From contig NZ_CP025113.1 of assembly GCF_002831585.1 (NCBI RefSeq), forward strand, positions 2,294,001-2,358,000: a DNA stretch of 64,000 nucleotides, given 5' to 3'. Positions within the stretch are counted from its first letter, which is position 1. Every line of letters starts with the position of its first letter. Shown piece by piece: positions 27,365 to 34,739 of this stretch. The translations under genes were made by a program, and so were the position numbers. The stretch is from Bradyrhizobium sp. SK17 (lineage in GTDB: Bacteria; Pseudomonadota; Alphaproteobacteria; Rhizobiales; Xanthobacteraceae). Under the pieces are notes generated by a model that was not told where the DNA came from, did not search any database, and saw only the letters and a program-made list of their open reading frames with translations.

Positions 27365-28504
27365 ATGCCGAAGACGAAGCAGCAGCATCTTGATCGCGAA
27401 GCCGGCCCGAAGCGGATCCTTGCGCTCGACGGTGGCGGCATTCGCGGCATCCTGACGCTCGAATACCTGGCTGCGATCGAGACGCATTTGCGCGACCGAT
27501 ACAAAAACCGCGAGCTGCTGCTGTGCGACTATTTCGATCTGATCGGCGGCACTTCCACCGGATCGATCATCGCGGCCGGGCTCGCCTGCGGCATGACCGT
27601 GGACGCCTTGAAGAAGCTGTATCGCGGGATCGGCACCGACATCTTCCAGGAATCGTTCTGGCGCCGCGGGCTGCTGGCCCCGAAATTCGATTCCGACGCC
27701 TTGCAGCACGCGCTCGATGCGCAGCTCGGCGCCGATACCGTGCTCGGCGGCGATCGTATCCGCACCGGCCTGATGATCATGACCAAGCGGCTCGACACCG
27801 GCAGTCCCTGGCCGCTGCACAATCATCCGGACGCGCCCTTTGCCAAACAGGACGGTGCACTGCGGCTGACACAAGTCGTTCGCGCCAGCACCGCGGCGCC
27901 GACCTATTTCAAGCCGGAGGAGATCACGATTTCGGCGCGCGACGGTCACACGGTCAATGGCGCCTTTGTCGACGGCGGCGTCAGCCCGTTCAACGATCCC
28001 GCCTTGCAGCTCCTGATGCTCGCTGCCCTCAACGGCCACGGTTTCCGCTGGCAAAGCGGCCACGACAGGCTGCTGCTGATTTCTGCCGGCACGGGCGTAT
28101 TCAAGGCGACATATTCGACGGAGCAGATCCTCCGTATGCCGGCGGCGGAACAGGGCGTGCGGTCGCTGCAATCGCTCATGGACGATTGCGGACGGGTCAA
28201 TCACGGCATGCTGCAATGGCTGACCAGGTGCCTGACCCCGTGGTCGATCGATCGTGCGGTCACGGATATGCTGGCCGATAGCCAGGGCGGACCGCAGCTC
28301 GCGACCTATGCGCGCTACAATGTGCTGCTGGAAACCGCGTGGTTGAAGGACAAGCTCGCCATCGACCGGTCAACGGACGCGGTTGCGAAGGTCGCCGCGA
28401 TGGACGACCCGAGCAACATGGACGAGCTCGCCGGAATCGGCGCGCTCGCCGCGAAGGTGCAGGTCAAGCCGGAACACTTCCCGCAGGCCTTCGATATCGC
28501 GTGA
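27365..28504 (+). CDS. Patatin-like phospholipase (CapV-like effector candidate)
   Basis: A 379-residue patatin-family lipid acyl hydrolase. The oxyanion loop DGGGIRGIL is at residues 22-30, the nucleophile elbow GGTSTG puts catalytic Ser at 64, and the DGG motif in GAFVDGGVSPFN puts catalytic Asp at 203. The order and spacing match bacterial patatins that act as membrane-degrading effectors in CBASS (CapV) and related systems. No signal peptide, so it acts from the cytosol. The C-terminal 140 residues are family-variable and could sense a ligand. First gene of a three-gene run. A metabolic role is the main alternative. Confidence 0.9.
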   Translation: MPKTKQQHLDREAGPKRILALDGGGIRGILTLEYLAAIETHLRDRYKNRELLLCDYFDLIGGTSTGSIIAAGLACGMTVDALKKLYRGIGTDIFQESFWRRGLLAPKFDSDALQHALDAQLGADTVLGGDRIRTGLMIMTKRLDTGSPWPLHNHPDAPFAKQDGALRLTQVVRASTAAPTYFKPEEITISARDGHTVNGAFVDGGVSPFNDPALQLLMLAALNGHGFRWQSGHDRLLLISAGTGVFKATYSTEQILRMPAAEQGVRSLQSLMDDCGRVNHGMLQWLTRCLTPWSIDRAVTDMLADSQGGPQLATYARYNVLLETAWLKDKLAIDRSTDAVAKVAAMDDPSNMDELAGIGALAAKVQVKPEHFPQAFDIA

Positions 28505-28619
28505 TGCCGCGCGTACCGGCGCGTCGCGACACGCCGATCCCGGCTTCGACAAGGAATTCGCCTTCGGTTAAGTTCGTCACCTGGACACGATGATCCAATC
28601 ATTAAGTCGAGGTGTCGCG

Positions 28620-29204
28620 ATGGCTACCGAACAAGACGCCAAGTCACCGAACACGGTGGTTCTCTTCAGCGGTCACATGATCGATGCGCCAGATCGAAAG
28701 ACCCCACGCTTTCCACCGGACAAGGAGGCCGTTGCGGCCGCTGCGATCGCCGACGCGCTGGCGAAGATCGGTGTCACCAAGGGCGATCTTGCGATTTGCG
28801 GCGGCGCCTGCGGCGGCGATCTGCTGTTTGCGGAAGCCGCGCTCGCGCAGGGCATGCGGCTTGAGATCTATATTCCGTTCGACGAGCCGACGTTCCTTGC
28901 TGGATCGGTCGATTTCGCCGGCGGCGATTGGCGCGCGCGCTATTTTGCTGCGAAATCGAAAGCGACGCTCCATGTCATGCCCGACGAACTGGGTCCGCTG
29001 TCGGCCGGTGAGAACGCCTATGAGCGCGACAATCAATGGATGCTGGAGCGCGCCGCCCGGTTTGGCGACAAGAAACTTGCCTTCATCTGCCTGTGGAACG
29101 GCGAAGGCGGCGATGGTCCCGGTGGCGCCAAGCACCTGATGGACGAGGCGGGGCGCAAGACGACGTGGGTTTACTGGCTGGATACGAAAAAATTATGGGA
29201 CTAG
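28620..29204 (+). CDS. SLOG-like Rossmann-fold protein, candidate nucleotide sensor
   Basis: A 194-residue soluble protein. A short strand (NTVVLFSGHMID) precedes the motif LAICGGACGGDLLFAEAALA, then a strand LEIYIPFDEPTF. This GGxxGGD-plus-helix layout is that of the SLOG (SMF/LOG) superfamily, which binds or processes nucleotides and nucleotide-derived signals, as in Thoeris ThsA and the LOG enzymes. Assignment is by motif, not by a search. A conserved-looking ENAYERDNQWMLERAA helix and AFICLWNGEGGDGPGGAKH loop follow. The next gene starts 12 bases downstream. An upstream ATG (28590) adds ten residues. Confidence 0.65.
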   Translation: MATEQDAKSPNTVVLFSGHMIDAPDRKTPRFPPDKEAVAAAAIADALAKIGVTKGDLAICGGACGGDLLFAEAALAQGMRLEIYIPFDEPTFLAGSVDFAGGDWRARYFAAKSKATLHVMPDELGPLSAGENAYERDNQWMLERAARFGDKKLAFICLWNGEGGDGPGGAKHLMDEAGRKTTWVYWLDTKKLWD

Positions 29205-29216
29205 GAGATTTCAGGA

Positions 29217-30557
29217 ATGCCGTCATGTTTCATGATCATGCCTTACGGCCGCAAGGCGACCCAGGCTGAGCCGGGGCGTGGGCCGACCGAGATTGACTTC
29301 AACGCGTTGTGGGATCGTTGCTATGTCCCGGTTATCAAGGCGCTCAAGTATGAGCCGGTGCGCGCTGACCAGGACACCAGCGCATTGATCATCAGCGAGA
29401 TGCTGGAGCGGCTCTACTTCGCCGATCTGGTGCTGGCCGACATGACGATCCCGAACGGCAACGTGTATTACGAGGTCGGTATTCGCCACGCGTCGCAGGA
29501 GACAGGGTGTGTCCTGCTCGCGGCCGACTGGTCCAAGCCACTGTTCGACGTCGCGCAGATGCGAACCATTCGATATCCGCTGCCCGAAGGCGAGATTACC
29601 GAGGCGACCGCCGTCGCCGTGCAGGGCGCGATCAAGGATCAGATCGAGGCGCGTCGTGACGGAGTTTCGCCGATGCACCAGTCGATCCCTGGCTATCCCT
29701 GCAAGGTCGATCCGGCGAAGGCGATAACCATGCGGGATCAACTCGCCGAGCAGGCCGAATTCCAGACCAAGATCCGGGCGGTGCGTGCGGCACCCAAGGC
29801 GGAGCGCATGAAGCGCGCGCAGGCACTGGTCGCCGTGGAGGGGAATCCGCCCCTAAGCTACGCGAAGGCCCTCGCCCTGTTGCTGTTGTTGCGCGACTGC
29901 GTCGATACCAAAGCGGATTGGAACGTCCTGCTCGACTACACCAGCGGACTCCCCAAGCGTTTCGCGAACCAGGCGGAGGTGCAGGAAAATCGCGCATTCG
30001 CTGTTGCCCAGATAGGCGACGATGTTCGGGCCGTCGCCGAAATCCAGACACTGATTGATCTCGCGGGGCCAACGCCGGAACGCTTTGGCCTGATGGGCGG
30101 TCGCTACAAGCGCCTCTCCAAGGCACCGACGGCGAGCGCATCCGAGTGCAAGGAAGCCCTTGCCAAGGCGATCTGCTGCTATGAGCAGGGAATGGACCTT
30201 GATCTCAACGCCTATTATTGCTCCAGCAATCTGCCGCGACTCTATCGGCGGCGGGGAAAAGCAGGTGATGAGGAGCGCGCGCAGACGACCCTTCGTGCGG
30301 TCATCGCGGCCTGCGAGCGCGCGAGGCGGCTACAGATCGCCGATCGATGGTACCGCCCGACGCTGCTCGTCGCAGCTTTTGACCTGGGCGAGGCCGACAC
30401 GGCTGACGACCTTGCGGAGGATGTGATTGCCGAAGGCAAAGCCAAGTGGGAGGTCGATAGCGTGATCGAGGACCTCGAAACCACCGTTGCGCAGGTCACC
30501 GACCCCGCAAAGCGCGCGCGATTGTCCGCCATCGTCGACAAGATCAAGACAGCCTGA
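29217..30557 (+). CDS. Deoxyribosyltransferase-like domain fused to a TPR/TRAFs-binding-like region
   Basis: A 446-residue protein. Residues 1 to about 150 contain CFMIMPYGRK, then the block ADLVLADMTIPNGNVYYEVG followed by IRHA; the D/N-rich turn and YYEVG glutamate are the pattern of the nucleoside 2-deoxyribosyltransferase/TIR-like superfamily, with Glu the likely catalytic residue. From about 190 it is all helical, with repeats such as ALLLLLRDCVDTKADW, YKRLSKAPTASASECKEALA and NAYYCSSNLPRLYRRRGKAG. These resemble the TPR-like MAP3K 'TRAFs-binding' domain (DUF4071) of ASK1 and its bacterial relatives. Last gene of the run; probably cytoplasmic. Family naming is from memory. Confidence 0.65.
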   Translation: MPSCFMIMPYGRKATQAEPGRGPTEIDFNALWDRCYVPVIKALKYEPVRADQDTSALIISEMLERLYFADLVLADMTIPNGNVYYEVGIRHASQETGCVLLAADWSKPLFDVAQMRTIRYPLPEGEITEATAVAVQGAIKDQIEARRDGVSPMHQSIPGYPCKVDPAKAITMRDQLAEQAEFQTKIRAVRAAPKAERMKRAQALVAVEGNPPLSYAKALALLLLLRDCVDTKADWNVLLDYTSGLPKRFANQAEVQENRAFAVAQIGDDVRAVAEIQTLIDLAGPTPERFGLMGGRYKRLSKAPTASASECKEALAKAICCYEQGMDLDLNAYYCSSNLPRLYRRRGKAGDEERAQTTLRAVIAACERARRLQIADRWYRPTLLVAAFDLGEADTADDLAEDVIAEGKAKWEVDSVIEDLETTVAQVTDPAKRARLSAIVDKIKTA

Positions 30558-30581
30558 TCGCGCGCGTCTTGCATTCCGGCG

Positions 30582-31247
30582 TCAGCCGAGCCGCATCGAC
30601 AGCTCGACGTCTCCGCCGAACGGCACCGACAGGTAGCCGTTCGCCGGCGCGCGCACCCGCGCCAGATAGTCGGGGCTGTAGTCGGCGTTGTCGGCGACGA
30701 CGAAGGCGCCGGGCTTCAGGCGGCTCTCGACGAGATCGAGGATGTCGGGATAGAGCGCCTTGGCGCCGTCGAGCAGCACGAGGTCGATCGTATCGGGCAG
30801 GCCAGTGCGTAGCGTCGTGAGCGCGTCGCCTTCGCGGATCTCGATGAGGTCGTCGAGACCACCGGCGACGAGATTGTCGCGGGCGCGCGCCGCCTTGGAC
30901 GGTTCGAACTCGCTGGTGATCAGGTGTCCGCCGCCATTGTCGCGCAGCGCGGCGGCAAGATGCAGCGTCGAGATCCCGAACGAGGTGCCGAATTCGACGA
31001 TGTTGCGCGCGCGAGCGCCGCGCGCCAGCATGTAGAGCAGCGCGCCGGTGTCGCGCGAGACGGCGAGCGGCGCATTCTTGAACCGCTCGTAGAGCGCGCG
31101 GTAGTCGGTCCTGCTCTGCATCAGGCGATCCCGTTCCTCGTCGGAAAGGTCGGCGACCGCGAGCTGGGTTTGCTCCACCGCGGCGGAAGCCTGCTCGAAC
31201 AGGCGATCGAGCAAGCCCGCGAGTTTCGGTGAGGTGAGGGTGGTCAT
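30582..31247 (-). CDS. SAM-dependent O-methyltransferase
   Basis: A 221-residue class I methyltransferase of the O-methyltransferase type 3 (caffeoyl-CoA OMT-like) family. SAM-binding motif I is NIVEFGTSFGISTLHLA, followed by the acidic residue in GGHLITSEFEPSKAARARDN, the metal/substrate block IDLVLLDGAKALYPDILDLV and GAFVVADNADYSP. Substrate unknown. The start giving MTTLTSPKLAG has a GGAGA site; a longer form adds seven residues. It is divergent from the TetR gene at 31353, which probably controls it. It converges with the conflict-system run, so it is not part of it. Confidence 0.88.
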   Translation of the reverse strand: MTTLTSPKLAGLLDRLFEQASAAVEQTQLAVADLSDEERDRLMQSRTDYRALYERFKNAPLAVSRDTGALLYMLARGARARNIVEFGTSFGISTLHLAAALRDNGGGHLITSEFEPSKAARARDNLVAGGLDDLIEIREGDALTTLRTGLPDTIDLVLLDGAKALYPDILDLVESRLKPGAFVVADNADYSPDYLARVRAPANGYLSVPFGGDVELSMRLG

Positions 31248-31301
31248 ATCTGGTCTCCGGTTCGTCAACGGCGCGTCCTTGCGCCTCGCCAGAAATACGA
31301 A

Positions 31302-31327
31302 TAATTAGTCGCATTCGCTAATCGCAT
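31302..31327. promoter_or_regulatory. Candidate TetR operator between methyltransferase and tetR
   Basis: ATTAGTCGCATTCGCTAAT has inverted ATTAG/CTAAT arms and overlaps a direct repeat (TCGCATTC twice, 13 bases apart). It is centred in the 105-base divergent gap. Confidence 0.4.
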
Positions 31328-31352
31328 TCCCCAAAGTGCTCATAGGGCGTCC

Positions 31353-31985
31353 ATGGCCAGGCGGCGAACGTCTTCAATTTCCTCGCGAAAACAGCCGCAA
31401 CAGGCCCGCTCGAGCGAGCTCGTCGCGGCCATTCTCGATGCCGCTGTTCAGGTTTTGACGAAGGAGGGGGCGCAGCGTTTCACCACGGCGCGGGTGGCCG
31501 AGAGGGCCGGCGTCAGCGTCGGCTCGCTGTACCAGTATTTCCCGAACAAGGCCTCGATCCTGTTCCGGCTACAGAGCGACGAGTGGCGGCAGACCACGGC
31601 GATGCTGCGCGATATCCTCGAAGACGCCACGCGGCCGCCCCTGGACCGGCTGCGCGCGCTGGTGCACGCCTTCATCCGTTCCGAATGCGAGGAGGCCGCG
31701 GTGCGCGTCGCGCTCAATGACGCAGCCCCGCTCTATCGTGACGCGCCCGAAGCGCGCGAGGTGCGGGCATCGGGCGAGCGCATCGTCGCGGTCTTCATGC
31801 GCGAGGCTTTGCCGGACGCTTCCGACGCGATCCGCGCGACGGCCGGCGGTCTGATCACGACGACGCTGAGCACGGTCGGCAAGCATTTCTCGGAAAGCCC
31901 GCGAACGCGCGCGGAGATCAAGGCCCATGCCGACGCCATGGCCGACATGTTCTGCGCCTATCTCAGGCATCTCCGGGATCGTTGA
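31353..31985 (+). CDS. TetR/AcrR-family transcriptional regulator
   Basis: A 210-residue repressor. The N-terminal DNA-binding domain is standard: SSELVAAILDAAVQVLTKEG, then the helix-turn-helix FTTARVAERAGVSVGSLYQY and FPNKASIL. The C-terminal half is helical and ligand-binding, ending in a block (GGLITTTLSTVGKHFSESPR) seen in the TetR_C subgroup of rhizobial regulators. It is divergent from the O-methyltransferase, with an inverted-repeat candidate operator between them, so self-regulation and control of that gene are likely. Confidence 0.9.
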   Translation: MARRRTSSISSRKQPQQARSSELVAAILDAAVQVLTKEGAQRFTTARVAERAGVSVGSLYQYFPNKASILFRLQSDEWRQTTAMLRDILEDATRPPLDRLRALVHAFIRSECEEAAVRVALNDAAPLYRDAPEAREVRASGERIVAVFMREALPDASDAIRATAGGLITTTLSTVGKHFSESPRTRAEIKAHADAMADMFCAYLRHLRDR

Positions 31986-32183
31986 GGCGGGCACGCCGAG
32001 CGGAGACGTGCGCCTCGCCGATGAATACATGCCGGCGCGTCCGCCGTCCCAGATACGTCAGAGAGCGGCCGCTAACTCATTGCAGTTGCTTGCGATTAAG
32101 CGCGTATCTCGAATCGTGTATCAATTTCAGAAATAGATTGTTAATAAATAGAAATACTAAGCAATAGTAGTTGGGAGAGTGAG

Positions 32184-32801
32184 ATGAATTTCAAATACGT
32201 CATCGCCGCGCTCGCACTTGGCCTCATGTCAGGCATGGCCAGCGCCGACACCTACACCAGCGTGAATTTCTCGGGCGGAATATTCGGCGGCAACGCGAAT
32301 GTCTCGGCCCCGTTCACCGGCGTCGTGTCGCCGGGCGACACCTATGCGGGCTCATTCGTCTACGACAACAATCTGGTGCCCGGCGCGGGCAGCGGATTTG
32401 TGAATGTCTTTCTGTCGAGTTTTCCTAACGCCGTTCCATCGATCAGCTTCAGCGTGAACGGCCACAACTTCACGGTCACCGATCCGAATGCGGCCATTCA
32501 GTACAACAACGGCCAGTTCAACGGATTTTCGATCAATGACGAGTTCAACTTCTCCGGCAACGCCTACCTGCTGCAAGTGAACGGTGGAATCATCAGCGTC
32601 GTGCTTGCCAGCGACCCGATAGGGCACAGCTACGTGAATGGCTATGTCAACATCGGGAACGGGAGCCTGACCGGTCAAACACCATTCGTTCCGCAGGTTG
32701 CCGCCATCCCCGAGCCCTCGACATGGGCGATGATGATCCTGGGCTTCGCGGGGATCGGGTTCATGGTCTATCGCCGCCGCAATGCGCCAGCGATGGCGTG
32801 A
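32184..32801 (+). CDS. PEPxxWA-CTERM sorting-domain secreted protein
   Basis: A 205-residue exported protein. It has a signal peptide ([21 protein letters not shown]), a Gly/Asn/Ser-rich beta-type middle part and a C-terminal sorting signal: [10 protein letters not shown] (residues 175-184), a hydrophobic helix ([12 protein letters not shown]) and a basic end (RRRNA). This is the PEPxxWA variant of PEP-CTERM, cleaved by an exosortase and usually linked to exopolysaccharide export. No exosortase or polysaccharide gene is in the window. A GGGAGAG ribosome-binding site precedes the ATG, and the upstream 150 bases are markedly AT-rich. Confidence 0.88.
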   Translation: MNFKYVIAALALGLMSGMASADTYTSVNFSGGIFGGNANVSAPFTGVVSPGDTYAGSFVYDNNLVPGAGSGFVNVFLSSFPNAVPSISFSVNGHNFTVTDPNAAIQYNNGQFNGFSINDEFNFSGNAYLLQVNGGIISVVLASDPIGHSYVNGYVNIGNGSLTGQTPFVPQVAAIPEPSTWAMMILGFAGIGFMVYRRRNAPAMA

Positions 32802-32907
32802 GTTGCGGGGACTGTCGAGACCGTTGCGGCAAGCAAGCTGGAGTGTTCTCGAGCGAGGCCGTCGCCGCTTCGCGTGAACAAGCGCATCGGAAAAGCAATC
32901 TGGAGCA

Positions 32908-32932
32908 ACGGTTCTGATCCAATCAGAACCGT
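32908..32932. terminator. Perfect hairpin between convergent genes
   Basis: ACGGTTCTGAT and ATCAGAACCGT form an 11-bp perfect stem with a CCA loop. No T-run follows, so it could be a weak terminator or a dispersed palindrome. It lies between the PEP-CTERM gene and the tautomerase gene. Confidence 0.5.
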
Positions 32933-32939
32933 CGTACGG

Positions 32940-33329
32940 CTAGACGGCCGTCTCGTATCCGATGTCGAAATCGGACGCGGCGTTGCCACCGCGCATTCCG
33001 ACATTCTCGCGCGCCACCTCGATCAGGATGATCTTGATGTCGTTGGCCGGCACGCCGAACCGCGCCAGGTTCTCGACGATGGCCTTGTAGAGCGCGCGCT
33101 TTGTCGCAACGGATCGGCCGGGAAACATCGTGATCTCGATATGCGTGAACCGCTCACCGGTCCAATCCGGGATCGAGAAACTGTCCGGCGCGTGCTGAAC
33201 AAGGCGTAGGATCTTGTCATGCAGCGGCGTTCGCAATGTCTCGCTGATCGCATCCTGAATGGCAGCCAGGAATTCGCTGCCTTGGCCGGCGAGCCAGCCT
33301 TCGCGTATCTCAACCAGAACGTCAGGCAT
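32940..33329 (-). CDS. Tautomerase-superfamily protein
   Basis: A 129-residue protein starting Met-Pro (MPDVLVEIREGWL), so removal of the initiator methionine would expose the N-terminal proline that is the catalytic base of 4-oxalocrotonate tautomerase-like enzymes. The two-repeat beta-alpha-beta layout is visible: strand, helix (SEFLAAIQDAISETL), then strand (THIEITMFPGR), helix (VATKRALYKAIVENLARFG) and IKIILIEVARENVGMRGG. It is a fused double-unit member (about 130 residues) rather than a 62-residue 4-OT. Substrate unknown. Confidence 0.85.
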   Translation of the reverse strand: MPDVLVEIREGWLAGQGSEFLAAIQDAISETLRTPLHDKILRLVQHAPDSFSIPDWTGERFTHIEITMFPGRSVATKRALYKAIVENLARFGVPANDIKIILIEVARENVGMRGGNAASDFDIGYETAV

Positions 33330-33914
33330 ATCGCTCCCCCCGGAACACCCGCCGATTGTCGAAATTGCTGCGAGCGTATCGGACGCTGCGGCGGTGACAA
33401 TTCGGATGTTCCGACGGCTCGCTTCGGCCGTGCCGAAGCTGCTCCCGGCGTTGTGCGGATCGCTTGATCCAGCCTCGGCGATGCTGCCGTGCCGAACGCG
33501 ACCGTGATGTCTACAGATAGTGCTTGGCGGCCAACAGGAATCCGAGCACGCCGCCCGTCACCACGAAAACGGTCACGCCATTGCGGAGGCTGACGCAAGC
33601 AGCCGACCAATAAGGAGTGGTCCGGGAGGGGGCCGCGACTTTCTTCGATCTTTGAGGCACGCCTGCGTATTCCTGAAAAGGCGCCGCCACCCGGTCAACG
33701 CAGGTGACGACGCCCGTCTGAGGGCTTCAGGGCGAAACCCTGACTCAGCGTAAGCCGTGATGATGAACGGTTCGTATATCGCTGCGGGTTGCAAGCTTGC
33801 ACGAGGACATCAGCATCGCGAGTTCCGCGGAGCTTCGGTTCCGATTGAGTTGGAATCGAAGCTCCGATTTTTTCTTCTTGCGCGAACCCGTTGTCGAGTT
33901 CGCGCGACCGCGCG
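33330..33914. other. Intergenic region without a convincing gene
   Basis: Open frames here lack start signals, family blocks or consistent codon use. On the minus strand, around 33512-33580, the peptide NGVTVFVVTGGVLGFLLAAK is encoded before a stop. It looks like the end of a small membrane protein and may be a gene remnant. A terminator lies at 33828-33873. Confidence 0.4.
33828..33873 (+). terminator. Hairpin terminator
   Basis: CGGAGCTTCG pairs perfectly with CGAAGCTCCG across about 19 bases whose inner part also partly pairs (GTTCC/GGAAT). TTTTTT follows on the plus strand. There is no obvious intact gene just upstream on that strand. Confidence 0.6.
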
Positions 33915-34301
33915 CTAGAACGAAGCGTAGGCGTTTCGGAACGCGATGGCGCCGGCCAGCGAGCGCGGCCGCGTGCGCACCGCATGTCCATCGTTGCCGC
34001 TGGTGACGATCCACTGGCCATTCTCGTGGCCGACGATCTTGCCGACGTGGTGACGCCAGACGACGATCGCGCCGACCGAAGGACCGCCGGCATTGCTGCC
34101 GTAGCGTGCCCAGGATCGCGCCAGATTGTACTGCGGACCCGGATCGCTGCCGACCTGGGTGCGCATGAACCAGCCGCACCACGCGGCCGGACGACCGGAA
34201 TGTGCGTGTGCATAGTGTCGATGATGATGGCGGCCGCGCGCTTCGGCAGCAGACGAAGCAAAGGCCAGGAGCACGGCGACAGCCGCAAGAGTTTTACGCA
34301 T
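33915..34301 (-). CDS. Small secreted protein, CHAP/TIGR02594-like
   Basis: A 128-residue exported protein: signal peptide (LAAVAVLLAFASSAAEA), a His/Arg-rich stretch (RGRHHHRHYAHAH), then a compact domain with PAAWCGWFMRTQVG, NLARSWARYGS, GAIVVWRHHVGKIVG and WIVTSGND. The Cys-Gly-x-x-Met and HHVGKIVG elements resemble the NlpC/P60-like CHAP/TIGR02594 family, with Cys and His as the potential catalytic pair, so a cell-wall hydrolase-like role is possible. A close relative set of such small proteins is common in rhizobia. The ATG is preceded by GAGGAC. Confidence 0.7.
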   Translation of the reverse strand: MRKTLAAVAVLLAFASSAAEARGRHHHRHYAHAHSGRPAAWCGWFMRTQVGSDPGPQYNLARSWARYGSNAGGPSVGAIVVWRHHVGKIVGHENGQWIVTSGNDGHAVRTRPRSLAGAIAFRNAYASF

Positions 34302-34739
34302 TACAAAGTCCTCTTGTTGTTGGCAGACCATCCTGATTGTGGGAGGGGCGCAGCGATGATCTGCGATTAGGTTGCGAAGCGACCGCATCGGCCGGGCGAC
34401 GCAAAACAGAGGCGGGGACATGGCCCGCTCGGGCCTTTAAGAAACGGGCTATGGCCAAAATATGGCGCAGAGCGTGCCGGCATGGAGGTCTGCGCCGACG
34501 CCATGGCCGAGATGATCATGCCTGTCGAAACGGTCCCGCGCCCGCCTTGCGTGGTTCGCGCTGCGAGCGAGAAAACGTGATTGGATTGTTGCCGATCCCC
34601 CGCCGATTCCGCGGAGCGGCCCGGCTGGTGCGGCTCGCTGACGCGTCTGTGTCTTGACGGTTCGCAACATCGGGGACGACACTGGCGTCAACAAACAACG
34701 AGCTCGTAGGCATCTGGTCACGTTCCCGGAGAGGACACC

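Noticed and set aside
25544..30557. Canonical CBASS or Thoeris assignment
   Set aside because: No CD-NTase, Cap2/Cap3 or SIR2-SLOG (ThsA) gene is in the block, so the known labels do not fit even though effectors and domains overlap.
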